A stretch of 64,000 nt of DNA from positions 930,001 to 994,000 of the forward strand of contig NC_013061.1 of NCBI RefSeq assembly GCF_000023825.1. The letters are read 5' to 3'. The stretch is from Pedobacter heparinus DSM 2366 (GTDB lineage: Bacteria > Bacteroidota > Bacteroidia > Sphingobacteriales > Sphingobacteriaceae). Of this stretch, positions 35,346 through 43,620 are shown piece by piece (positions within the stretch are counted from its first letter, which is position 1; each line of letters begins with the position of its first letter). Made by a program: the position numbers and the translations under genes. The notes beneath the pieces were generated by a model that worked only from the letters and a program-made list of their open reading frames with translations, was not told where the DNA came from and made no database searches.

Positions 35346-37796
35346 ATGATAAAAATCATTACCAATTGTATAGCCTTGGTCTTACTTTCTGCAAGTCTGT
35401 CCTTTGCACAAACAGGAAATATCAAAGGTTCCGTAAAAACTTCAGATGGAAAGCCAGCTGAACTGGTGACGGTAAACATTAAAGGCACAGGAAAAACAGC
35501 GTTGACCGATAAAAGGGGAGCGTATCAGCTAAAGGGCATTAAGCCGGGTACATATAGCTTAATTGCAACATTTATCGGTTTGTTAAAACAGGAACAGACG
35601 GTTGAAGTGAGAACCGGTGAAGCAACAGCAGCCGACTTTATCCTGAACGAAAATTCGGATCAGTTGCAAGAAGTGATCATATCTTCAAGAAATGTAAATA
35701 AAGTAACAGCTTCGATAGCAAAAATGCCTCTAAAAAACCTGGAAAACCCACAGGTGTATAGTTCTGTTTCTTCAGAAATATTGAAACAACAAGCCATTAG
35801 TAACTATGATGATGCGATGCGGAACATCCCTGGGATATCGAGAACGTGGGAATCTACAGGAAGGGGTGGTGATGGCGCCTCTTATTTTGCCTTACGTGGT
35901 TTTGAAGCACAGCCAAGCCTGATCAATGGGTTGCCGGGCTTAACCAGCGGTAACCTGGATCCTGCCAGTGTAGAAGATATACAGGTAATGAAAGGCCCTT
36001 CAGGTACCTTATTTGGCGCAAGCTTTTATGGCTATGGCGGGATCATCAATACCATTACCAAAAAACCTTATGATCACTTTGGTGGGGAAGTGGCCTACAA
36101 TTTTGGAAGTTTTGGATTAAACCGGATTACGGCAGACATTAATGCGCCTTTGAGTAAAACGGAAAAAATAGCACTGCGTGTAAACACGGCCTACCATACA
36201 GAAAATAGTTTCCAGGATGCAGGGTTTAAAAAATCTTTTTACATTGCGCCGAGTTTAGCTTATGAGGTGAATGACCGGCTTTCTTTTCATGTTTTTACTG
36301 AGATTTTGCAAGAAGAAAGGGCAGTTGCACCGGTATTTTTCAACTCCAATAGAGACACTACACTCATTTTTAAAAACCTGAAGGAGTTGAACCTGAACAG
36401 GAACCTCTCTTTTACCAGTAATGATGTTGGGATAAAGAATCCGAGGTATAACCTTCAGGGCCAGATGCTGTACAAATTGTCGGATCACTGGACCTCACAA
36501 ACTGTGATTTCCAGAGGAAATGTAAAATCAGATGGCTATTATACCTATATCTGGGATGACGCATATCTGGAGACAGGAGGTGCCAACAGGGATAATTATT
36601 TTGACCAGTATTTCCACAAAGAACAGCAAACTACCAATACCACAGACATACAGCAAAATTTTAATGCTGATTTTAAGATCGGAAACCTGAGAAACCGGCT
36701 GTTGATAGGCCTGGATTATTACAGCCGCAATGTGATTGACAATGGCTCTGGATGGGCAGCTGTAAGACAGATTACTCCTCAAAGCAGCGAAGTTGAACTT
36801 GATAAAGATGGCCATGAAATTGACCCGGTATTTTTAACCCAGGCGGTGGTAGACAAAGCATTGGCAGAGGCCGGGGGTGGAAGCCACACCAATATTAAAA
36901 ACAGTATATCTAGTGCTTATGTATCGAACGTGCTTAATTTTACCCCTTCGTTAAGTGTAATGGCTAGCCTTAGGATGGATTATTTTGATTCTAAAGGCGA
37001 TATCAACAAGCCTAAAGATCCTACAGATGCTTATCACCAGTTGACGCTGTCGCCTAAATTTGGCGTGGTTTTTCAGCCTGTTCTGGATAAGGTATCTGTT
37101 TTTGCGAATTATATGAACGCATTTTTTAATGTAAATCCACGTGAAGTATTTGATGATAATAAAGTAAGCCAGGGCGTAAGGTCATTTAAGCCGGAACAGG
37201 CCAACCAATGGGAATTTGGTGTGAAAGCCAATCTGTTTGCTGATAAGTTGTTTGCCACTTTCTCTGTATATGACATTAAGGTATCAAACAGGGTTTATGA
37301 TACGCCCATTACTGCTGTGCAAGGTGGAAAAACAGGAAGTAAAGGTTTTGATTTTGATTTAAGTGCAAATCCTTTTCCTGGTTTTAATGTGATTGCAGGA
37401 GTTAGCCATTCGAGCATTAAGGTGCTTAAAGGTAATACAGGTACGCCTACAGATTTTTACAACGAGGTGGGCAGAAGTCCGGGCGGACAAGGCCCTCAGG
37501 ACCTGGCCAATTTATGGGCCACCTATAAATTTGGCTATGGCAAATTGAAAGACTTTGGTATTGGGTTAGGCGGAAACTATGCCGGGGTATATAAAGTAAT
37601 AGACAATAGTGTAACGGGAGTTTTTGAATTGCCAGGTTATACCCTGATCAATGCCAGTTTATTTTATAATTCAGATAAATACAGGTTTACTTTTAATATG
37701 AACAACCTGACCAACGAAGATTACTATATTGGTTACTGGTCTGTTAACCCGCAGAAACCAAGAAACTTTGCTGCTAGTTTTGCTTACAAGTTTTAA
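35346..37796 (+). CDS. TonB-dependent siderophore receptor
   Basis: An 816-residue outer-membrane receptor for an iron chelate. Signal peptide to about 22 (LSFAQ), then a carboxypeptidase-regulatory-like domain (about 24-105), then a plug with MRNIPGISRTWESTGRGG, FALRGFEAQPSLINGLPG and IQVMKGPSGTLFGASFYGYG, typical of siderophore rather than sugar receptors. The barrel ends NPQKPRNFAASFAYKF, the family C-terminus. It is followed after 38 bases by a PepSY membrane protein, a common partner for reducing or handling imported iron. The siderophore type is not readable. Confidence 0.93.
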   Translation: MIKIITNCIALVLLSASLSFAQTGNIKGSVKTSDGKPAELVTVNIKGTGKTALTDKRGAYQLKGIKPGTYSLIATFIGLLKQEQTVEVRTGEATAADFILNENSDQLQEVIISSRNVNKVTASIAKMPLKNLENPQVYSSVSSEILKQQAISNYDDAMRNIPGISRTWESTGRGGDGASYFALRGFEAQPSLINGLPGLTSGNLDPASVEDIQVMKGPSGTLFGASFYGYGGIINTITKKPYDHFGGEVAYNFGSFGLNRITADINAPLSKTEKIALRVNTAYHTENSFQDAGFKKSFYIAPSLAYEVNDRLSFHVFTEILQEERAVAPVFFNSNRDTTLIFKNLKELNLNRNLSFTSNDVGIKNPRYNLQGQMLYKLSDHWTSQTVISRGNVKSDGYYTYIWDDAYLETGGANRDNYFDQYFHKEQQTTNTTDIQQNFNADFKIGNLRNRLLIGLDYYSRNVIDNGSGWAAVRQITPQSSEVELDKDGHEIDPVFLTQAVVDKALAEAGGGSHTNIKNSISSAYVSNVLNFTPSLSVMASLRMDYFDSKGDINKPKDPTDAYHQLTLSPKFGVVFQPVLDKVSVFANYMNAFFNVNPREVFDDNKVSQGVRSFKPEQANQWEFGVKANLFADKLFATFSVYDIKVSNRVYDTPITAVQGGKTGSKGFDFDLSANPFPGFNVIAGVSHSSIKVLKGNTGTPTDFYNEVGRSPGGQGPQDLANLWATYKFGYGKLKDFGIGLGGNYAGVYKVIDNSVTGVFELPGYTLINASLFYNSDKYRFTFNMNNLTNEDYYIGYWSVNPQKPRNFAASFAYKF

Positions 37797-37834
37797 TTAG
37801 AATATTACATAATCCATGTTCCTATCGTGTACAT

Positions 37835-39016
37835 ATGAAAGCTAAAACAATAAAGAAGTGGTTTGATGTTCATAAATGGACCAGTCTGATATGTACGGTC
37901 TTTTTGCTCATGCTGTGCCTGACGGGTTTGCCGCTTATATTTTATGAGGAAATTGACCATTTGCTGGGCAGGGAACTGGAATTGCCTGCCGTTGCGCCCG
38001 GAACACCGGCAATTTCGAAAGATGTTGTGCTGGAAGAGGCTGTAAAACAGGTGCCCGTAAAGGCGGTGAAGTATGTGTCATGGGACCTGAAGGAGCACCC
38101 TGGTCAGATGTTTGTTGTGGTGGCAGACTCAAGTGAGGCACCTGTTCAGGCCGACCATTATTTGACAATGAATGAGTATACGGCAAAGGTAATGGCCACG
38201 CCGCCTAATGAAATGGACTTCATGCTGGTGATGTATTACCTCCATGTTGAAATGCTGGCAGGTATACCCGGTAAACTTTTTCTGGGTTTAATGGGCTTAC
38301 TTTTTATTGTGGCCATCGTTTCGGGTGTGGTGTTATACGGTCCGATCATGAGGCGTTTTGATTTTGGTATGATCCGTACGGAGAAATCATTAAGGTTGAG
38401 ATGGCTGGACCTGCATAACCTGCTTGGAATTGTAACACTGGCCTGGGCATCGGTTGTAGGGCTTACGGGAGTGATCAATACACTGGTAGATCCGGCACTG
38501 GACAGATGGAAGGCAAGTCAGCTTGCTGAAATGGTTGCCGGATACAAGGATAAACCAAAGGTAACAGGCACATTAAGTTCCCTGGATGCAGCTGTTAAAA
38601 CAGCTAAGGCTGCAGCGCCCGGCATGGATGTGTCTTTTGTAGCTTATCCGGGTACGCTATATTCCAGTAAATATCATTATGCGGTGTACATGACAGGGAC
38701 TACTCCCTTAACTTCAAGGATCATTAAGCCCGCTTTAATAGATGCCAAAACAGGGGAGCTGACAGCTATTCGTGATCTTCCCTGGTACCTGAAAACAATC
38801 TTTATCTCTCAGCCTTTTCATTTTGGCGATTATGGGGGAATGCCTATGAAGGTGCTTTGGGCTATTTTTGATATCGCTACCATTATCGTATTGATTTCAG
38901 GGATTTATCTCTGGCTTGCCAGGCGCAAATCGAGGTCCGCACAGCTGAAAAGACTGACGGGGGAATCCGGATCGTTAACTTTATCAACCGTTCATGAAAA
39001 TGCAGAAAAAAAATAG
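37835..39016 (+). CDS. PepSY-associated TM helix (iron reductase-like) protein
   Basis: A 393-residue inner-membrane protein with four helices: WTSLICTVFLLMLCLTGLPL near the start, KLFLGLMGLLFIVAIVSGV, LLGIVTLAWASVVGLTGV and ALIVLISGIYLWLARRK-like segment near the end. PepSY-type beta strands lie between them. It opens with HKWTSL, a family mark with a likely haem-binding His. Such proteins often accompany siderophore receptors and may reduce periplasmic ferric siderophores. The stop at 39016 overlaps the next small gene by 23 bases. Confidence 0.88.
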   Translation: MKAKTIKKWFDVHKWTSLICTVFLLMLCLTGLPLIFYEEIDHLLGRELELPAVAPGTPAISKDVVLEEAVKQVPVKAVKYVSWDLKEHPGQMFVVVADSSEAPVQADHYLTMNEYTAKVMATPPNEMDFMLVMYYLHVEMLAGIPGKLFLGLMGLLFIVAIVSGVVLYGPIMRRFDFGMIRTEKSLRLRWLDLHNLLGIVTLAWASVVGLTGVINTLVDPALDRWKASQLAEMVAGYKDKPKVTGTLSSLDAAVKTAKAAAPGMDVSFVAYPGTLYSSKYHYAVYMTGTTPLTSRIIKPALIDAKTGELTAIRDLPWYLKTIFISQPFHFGDYGGMPMKVLWAIFDIATIIVLISGIYLWLARRKSRSAQLKRLTGESGSLTLSTVHENAEKK

Positions 39017-39182
39017 ATCGTTTTTTAAAGTATGGGGTGTCCCTGTTTTGTTGTCGGTGATCACCTTTATAGGTCTGTTGCTGGCTATAATGGGTATAGG
39101 CATATGGCATGTTTTTTCATGGACGGCACTAAGTATTCCGGTTTACATCATGGTCAGGTATGGGCTAAGGTTTTTTAAATAG
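38994..39182 (+). CDS. Small two-helix membrane protein coupled to PepSY gene
   Basis: A 62-residue protein: a basic N-terminus (KMQKKNRSFFK), a hydrophobic stretch PVLLSVITFIGLLLAIMGIG and a second WHVFSWTALSIPVYIMV, ending in basic residues. It overlaps the 3' end of the PepSY gene by 23 bases, so translation is probably coupled. ATGs at 38994 and 39000 are both possible. Similar small proteins follow PepSY genes in related genomes in my recollection. Role unknown. Confidence 0.7.
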   Translation: MKMQKKNRSFFKVWGVPVLLSVITFIGLLLAIMGIGIWHVFSWTALSIPVYIMVRYGLRFFK

Positions 39183-39230
39183 CGGACATGGTATGTTTTT
39201 CTACAGACAAAAAAATATTTGCATAATGCT

Positions 39231-39262
39231 TTTGCATTTTAAAAACATTAATTCTATATTTG
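39231..39262 (+). promoter_or_regulatory. Promoter of rpsT
   Basis: A -33 TTTG (39231-39234) and a -7 TATATTTG (39255-39262) with a 20-base spacer match the Bacteroidota housekeeping consensus. The start codon of rpsT is about 60 bases further on. Confidence 0.8.
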
Positions 39263-39323
39263 CAGTCCGAAAATTAGAACAATAAAAGGGCGTAAGCCTG
39301 AATTAAAATATTAAGAACAAAAA

Positions 39324-39578
39324 ATGGCAAATCATAAATCTTCACTAAAAAGAATTAGAGCTAACGCAGCTAAACGTTTACGTAACAGGTATCAGGCAAA
39401 AACAACGCGTACGTTTATCAAAAGATTGCGTGCTGCAGAAGATAAAAAAACAGGATTAGAATTACTTCCTAAAGTAGTTTCTATGCTGGATCGTTTGGCC
39501 AAAAAGAATGTGATCCATAAAAACAAAGCAGCTAACAATAAATCTAAGCTGACTAAATTTGTTAATGGCTTAAAATAA
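39324..39578 (+). CDS. rpsT: Ribosomal protein bS20
   Basis: An 84-residue, strongly basic small-subunit protein. MANHKSSLKRIRANAAKRLR is the standard bS20 start and the three-helix bundle follows (TFIKRLRAAEDKKTGLELLP). It is monocistronic, with a consensus promoter and a near-perfect terminator. Confidence 0.98.
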   Translation: MANHKSSLKRIRANAAKRLRNRYQAKTTRTFIKRLRAAEDKKTGLELLPKVVSMLDRLAKKNVIHKNKAANNKSKLTKFVNGLK

Positions 39579-39598
39579 ACATAGTTTTACAATATGAT

Positions 39599-39632
39599 AA
39601 ACGGGATATGCATTGCATATCCCGTTTTTTTT
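39599..39632 (+). terminator. Terminator after rpsT
   Basis: AAACGGGATATGC (39599-39611) pairs with GCATATCCCGTTT (39615-39627) around a three-base loop, followed by more T residues. Confidence 0.95.
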
Positions 39633-39649
39633 GTTCTAAGAAATTAAAA

Positions 39650-40348
39650 ATGAAGCCATATACGGAGAAATTAGGTATTAAACTATGGGCAGAAGCCGAC
39701 AGGCCCCGAGAAAAATTATTGCTGAATGGAAGGCGGCACCTTACCGATGCAGAGTTGATAGCCATTTTAATCGGTTCGGGTAATAAGAACGAAACGGCGG
39801 TTGACCTGAGTAAGCGGGTGCTTTTGTTTTATAATAACGACCTGGACGCCTTGGGTAAGGCCTCGGTAAAAGACCTTTCTAAGTTTAAAGGGATTGGCGG
39901 GGCAAAAGCAATTTCCATAGTGGCGGCTTTGGAGCTGGGCCGGAGAAGAAAAGAAACCGAAGGGCGGGATGTGGTTAAAGTGTTTTCTTCAAAAGATGCC
40001 TTTGAAGCTTTGATTCCGGTATTTGCCGACCTGAACCATGAGGAGTTTTGGATATTGATCTTAAACCAGGCCAATTATATCATCGGCAAACAGCTGATCA
40101 GCAAGGGTGGAATGGCCGGTACAGTAGCAGATCCGAAGGTTATCTTTAAAACTGCGCTGGAACATAATGCCACTTCTATTATTCTGGCACACAACCATCC
40201 TTCGGGCAACCTGAAGCCGAGTGCGCAGGACCTGAGCATCACTAAAAAAATGGTTGAAGCCGGTAAAATGCTGGATTTACCAGTGCTTGACCATCTGATT
40301 GTAACGAATAAATTATTTTTTAGTTTTGGGGATGAGGGCTTAATTTAA
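39650..40348 (+). CDS. radC: RadC-family JAB-domain protein
   Basis: A 232-residue protein of the RadC (UPF0758) family. It has an N-terminal UPF0758 part with a helix-hairpin-helix (DLSKFKGIGGAKAISIVAALELG) and a C-terminal MPN/JAB metal site (ILAHNHPSGNLKPSAQD). The role in DNA repair once proposed is disputed. The ATG at 39650 lies after the rpsT terminator and opens the known N-terminus, so the upstream in-frame ATG at 39608, which is inside the hairpin, is not used. Confidence 0.93.
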   Translation: MKPYTEKLGIKLWAEADRPREKLLLNGRRHLTDAELIAILIGSGNKNETAVDLSKRVLLFYNNDLDALGKASVKDLSKFKGIGGAKAISIVAALELGRRRKETEGRDVVKVFSSKDAFEALIPVFADLNHEEFWILILNQANYIIGKQLISKGGMAGTVADPKVIFKTALEHNATSIILAHNHPSGNLKPSAQDLSITKKMVEAGKMLDLPVLDHLIVTNKLFFSFGDEGLI

Positions 40349-40371
40349 CATTGAAGCTGTAAATTGGCATT

Positions 40372-41217
40372 ATGAAGATCAAGATTCAATTGTGTATGGC
40401 TATGCTGTTGCTGGTGGTAACGGTAAAGGCCCAACGGAAACCCGCTGATTATATCAATGTAATGAGTTATAACATTCGTTATAACAATGATAAAGATGGG
40501 GAGAATGCCTGGCCAAACAGAAAAGATGAGGTAAAGGCACTCGTAAGGTTTCATGATGCCGATATTTTATGTGTGCAGGAGGCCCTGGCTTTGCAGGCAG
40601 ACCAGTTGCTGGAAAATACAAATTACGAAATGGCCGGTGTAGGGCGCACTGACGGAAAACGTGAAGGGGAATTTTCTGCTGTTTATTTTGACAAAACCAG
40701 ATTTGTTAAAAAGGATGGAGGTACCTTCTGGCTGTCGGATACGCCCGAAAAACCATCTAAAGGCTGGGATGCAGCCATAGTAAGGATCTGTACCTGGGTC
40801 AGGCTATATGACAAATGGAATAAGAAGGAATTTATGGTTTTTAATACCCATTACGACCATGTTGGTGTACAGGCCAGAATTGAATCGGCCAAACTTATTA
40901 AAAAGAAGATCCAGGAAATTGCACCAGCTTTGCCGGTCGTTTTAACAGGTGATCTAAACGTTACACCTGAAACAGAAGCCATAACTACCATAAAAACTTT
41001 TTTAACGGATAGCAAAGAAGTGTCGGAAGAGCCAGCTTATGGGCCGGAGGGAACCTTTAACGGCTTTAAGTTTAATGCCCCGCTTAAAGAGAAAATTGAT
41101 TATATCTTTATAAATAGAGGTTTTAAGGTGCAAAAGTTTGCCGTGCTTACCGATAGTAAAAACCAACGCTATCCATCCGATCACCTGCCTATCATGGCGC
41201 GTCTGTTTTTTAAGTAA
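40372..41217 (+). CDS. Secreted endonuclease/exonuclease/phosphatase-family hydrolase
   Basis: A 281-residue exported protein (signal peptide to about 20, KAQ) of the DNase I/sphingomyelinase-like metal hydrolase fold. Motifs are VMSYNIRYNN, DILCVQEAL with the metal-binding Glu, FNTHYDHVGVQARIESA with catalytic His, VVLTGDLNVTPET, and SDHLPIMARL at the end. Family members cleave phosphodiesters in nucleic acids, inositol phosphates or sphingolipids; the substrate is not readable. Twelve bases separate it from the Lgt-like gene, so it may share their operon. Confidence 0.88.
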   Translation: MKIKIQLCMAMLLLVVTVKAQRKPADYINVMSYNIRYNNDKDGENAWPNRKDEVKALVRFHDADILCVQEALALQADQLLENTNYEMAGVGRTDGKREGEFSAVYFDKTRFVKKDGGTFWLSDTPEKPSKGWDAAIVRICTWVRLYDKWNKKEFMVFNTHYDHVGVQARIESAKLIKKKIQEIAPALPVVLTGDLNVTPETEAITTIKTFLTDSKEVSEEPAYGPEGTFNGFKFNAPLKEKIDYIFINRGFKVQKFAVLTDSKNQRYPSDHLPIMARLFFK

Positions 41218-41229
41218 CAGGCTGGTATT

Positions 41230-41964
41230 TTGACTTTCCCTGTTCAGTTTACTATTTTCGGTGAAACCTATCACTGGCACTACATTTTTGAAGTGATTGC
41301 CTTTTTTGTGGGAGTACGGCTTTACTATTTTTTAAAGAAAGGGATTAAAGATCCTATTTCTGATGAGGATCGGTTGTGGATTATGTTAGGTGCAATGCTT
41401 GGAGCCCTGATTGGTTCGCGAATAGTTGCTGTACTGGAAGACCCCGCGCATATAAGGCAGATCAGCTTTTTTACCTTATACCAGAGTAAAACCATAGTGG
41501 GGGGCTTGCTGGGCGGTTTGTTTGGGGTTGAACTGATCAAAAAGATCATCGGGGTAAAAATAGCCTCAGGTGATATTTATGTTGTTCCCATAATTGTAGC
41601 ACTGTTTATAGGTCGGATAGGTTGTTTCCTGATGGGGGTTGATGAGCCGGTATTTGGCAAGGAAACCTCTTTTTTTATGGGAATGGACCTGGGGGACGGC
41701 TTAAAAAGACATCCTGTAGCGCTATATGAAATGATTTATATGGTGCTGTTGCTCCTCTTTTTTATTGGGATAAGAAAGAAAGAGCTGCTGAATGGCGACC
41801 GCTTCAAGCTATTTATGGTACTGTATTTTTCGTATCGTTTTGGTATTGAATTTATTAAGTCTTACCAGTCGCTGGTGTTAAATTTAAGCAGCATCCATTG
41901 GTCTGCTTTGTTTATATTGCTGTATTATTATAAATTCATCATCCGCATTGTGAAACAATTATGA
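41230..41964 (+). CDS. Divergent prolipoprotein diacylglyceryl transferase (Lgt) paralogue
   Basis: A 244-residue inner-membrane protein with about seven helices, of Lgt fold. Retained Lgt marks are GRIG (start of the signature, with its Arg), HPVALYEMI (the essential Glu of the QLYE motif) and YRFGIEFIKSY (the Arg/Glu pair near the C-terminus). Changed are the signature Asn (GRIGNF becomes GRIGCF) and the His of the GGMSFHGG loop (here IVGGLLGGLFG). It may therefore transfer a lipid or glyceryl group to something other than prolipoprotein. The only available start is TTG. Its TGA overlaps the ATG of the radical SAM gene (ATGA), so the two products are made together. Confidence 0.8.
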   Translation: MTFPVQFTIFGETYHWHYIFEVIAFFVGVRLYYFLKKGIKDPISDEDRLWIMLGAMLGALIGSRIVAVLEDPAHIRQISFFTLYQSKTIVGGLLGGLFGVELIKKIIGVKIASGDIYVVPIIVALFIGRIGCFLMGVDEPVFGKETSFFMGMDLGDGLKRHPVALYEMIYMVLLLLFFIGIRKKELLNGDRFKLFMVLYFSYRFGIEFIKSYQSLVLNLSSIHWSALFILLYYYKFIIRIVKQL

Positions 41965-43352
41965 AAGTAAGAGATTATATTTATTACGATTATACCAAAA
42001 GTTTGTGCCCGGAATGTTTACAGCTCTGTGATGCCAAAATTGTGTTTCAGGACGCAAAGGTATTTATGCTGAAGAACTGCAGAACGCATGGTGACAGTAA
42101 GGTAATGATTGCTGATGATGTGGAATATTATAAACAGATCAGGAATTATAACAAACAGTCGGAAATGCCTTTAAAATTTAATACAAAGGTGCATTATGGC
42201 TGTCCCTATGATTGTGGCCTTTGTACAGATCATGAACAGCATTCCTGTTTAACCATTATAGAGGTAACCGACCGATGTAATTTAAGCTGCCCGACCTGTT
42301 ATGCCATGTCTTCGCCAAATTATGGCCGGCACCGTAGCCTGGAAGAGATCAATAAAATGATGGATGTAGTGGTGGCCAATGAAGGAGAACCGGATGTGGT
42401 ACAACTTTCCGGTGGAGAGCCTACTGTACATCCCGATTTTTTCAGGATATTGGACCTGGCTAAAACCAAGCCCATCAAGCACCTGATGGTGAATACCAAT
42501 GGGATCAGGATTGCGAAGGATATTGGTTTTGTAGAGAAGCTTGCAACTTATATGCCCGATTTTGAGATTTACCTGCAGTTTGACAGTTTTAGTGCTGAGG
42601 TGCTGGAAAAATTGCGTGGGGAGGACTTAACGGAAGTAAGGAAAAAGGCAATCGACCATTTAAACCAGTTTAATGTATCGACCACCCTGGTAGTCACTCT
42701 TCAGAAAGGGGTAAATGATCATGAAATTGGCGATATTCTGAATTATGCCCTAAAGCAGAAATGCGTGCGGGGGGTAACTTTTCAGCCAACCCAAGTTGCG
42801 GGAAGGAATGACAATTATAACGACCAGCAGGGCAGGATCACCTTGACAGAAGTACGGCGGAAAATTTATGAGCAATATCCTTTATTTACCCCTCAGGATC
42901 TGATTCCGGTGCCCTGCAACCCGGATGCCCTTTGTATGGCCTATGCATTAAAGCTGGATGATGAAGTGATCCCGATGACACATCTGGTTAATCCGGAAGA
43001 CCTGCTGAACAATTCAAAGAACACGATTGTATTTGAACACGATGAAAGGTTAAAAGAACATCTGCTCAATTTGTTCAGCACGGGCGTCTCAGTTGATTGT
43101 GCAGAAGGTACCTTTGGTGAACTGATGTGCTGTTTGCCGAGGGTACAGTCGGACCATTTAAATTACAATAACCTGTTTAGGATTATCATCATGAACTTTA
43201 TGGATCCACTTGATTTTGACGTGCGGGCCGTTAAAAAATCATGTGTGCACATTGTGAGCGATAAGATGAAGATCATTCCTTTTGAGACCATGAACATTTT
43301 CTACCGTGATCATAAAATAGATACCATCCGTGAAAAATTAAATCTCAATTAA
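41961..43352 (+). CDS. Radical SAM enzyme related to tetraether lipid synthase (Tes/MJ0619 type)
   Basis: A 463-residue radical SAM protein. The SAM cluster is Cys106-x3-Cys110-x2-Cys113 (DRCNLSCPTCYA), followed by VVQLSGGEPTVHPDF. It also has an N-terminal Cys16-x2-Cys19 and Cys40-x2-His43 pair that could hold a rubredoxin-type iron, a second CX3CX2C (Cys81, 85, 88, GCPYDCGLCTDHEQHSC), and C-terminal cysteines at 319, 325, 380, 390, 391 and 428. This arrangement (CPxC, then CxYDCGLCxxHxxHxC, then the SAM cluster) is what I remember from archaeal Tes, which joins lipid chains. It overlaps the Lgt-like gene. The lipid role is inference from family and neighbour. Confidence 0.75.
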   Translation: MKVRDYIYYDYTKSLCPECLQLCDAKIVFQDAKVFMLKNCRTHGDSKVMIADDVEYYKQIRNYNKQSEMPLKFNTKVHYGCPYDCGLCTDHEQHSCLTIIEVTDRCNLSCPTCYAMSSPNYGRHRSLEEINKMMDVVVANEGEPDVVQLSGGEPTVHPDFFRILDLAKTKPIKHLMVNTNGIRIAKDIGFVEKLATYMPDFEIYLQFDSFSAEVLEKLRGEDLTEVRKKAIDHLNQFNVSTTLVVTLQKGVNDHEIGDILNYALKQKCVRGVTFQPTQVAGRNDNYNDQQGRITLTEVRRKIYEQYPLFTPQDLIPVPCNPDALCMAYALKLDDEVIPMTHLVNPEDLLNNSKNTIVFEHDERLKEHLLNLFSTGVSVDCAEGTFGELMCCLPRVQSDHLNYNNLFRIIIMNFMDPLDFDVRAVKKSCVHIVSDKMKIIPFETMNIFYRDHKIDTIREKLNLN

Positions 43353-43365
43353 TTATATTTACCAT

Positions 43366-43569
43366 ATGGAAGGCATTGTTTTATTATCTGTGATTTACTG
43401 GATTGTTGTTGCTGTGATTTTTTTAATAGGGATTATTAAGATTATTGTAGCTTCTGCAAACAATAAGCCTGTTAAGCCTGCCTTAAAATTGGTGATCGCT
43501 TCAGTCATCATGCTGGTTATTGGTGTGGGTGCATGTGCTGCCATTCTTGGTGGTATTAGTGTCAGATAG
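43366..43569 (+). CDS. Two-helix small membrane protein following the radical SAM gene
   Basis: A 67-residue protein with two hydrophobic helices (LSVIYWIVVAVIFLIGII, then KLVIASVIMLVIGVGACAAI) separated by a short basic loop (ASANNKPVKPALK). It begins 13 bases after the radical SAM gene, in the same direction. No motif reveals a function; it may anchor or assist the two upstream membrane-lipid type proteins. Confidence 0.75.
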   Translation: MEGIVLLSVIYWIVVAVIFLIGIIKIIVASANNKPVKPALKLVIASVIMLVIGVGACAAILGGISVR

Positions 43570-43594
43570 GCTTTCTGCTTTCAGCATTAAATAA

Positions 43595-43602
43595 TATCTT
43601 TG
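43595..43602 (+). promoter_or_regulatory. -7 box (TATCTTTG) of pheT
   Basis: TATCTTTG matches the TAnnTTTG consensus and lies 18 bases before the pheT ATG, so the leader would be very short. The -33 box is weak. Confidence 0.5.
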
Positions 43603-43620
43603 CGTTTTACAGCATAAAAA

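Noticed and set aside
39608-39649. Upstream ATG for radC
   Set aside because: It lies in the loop region of the rpsT terminator and adds residues unlike the family N-terminus.
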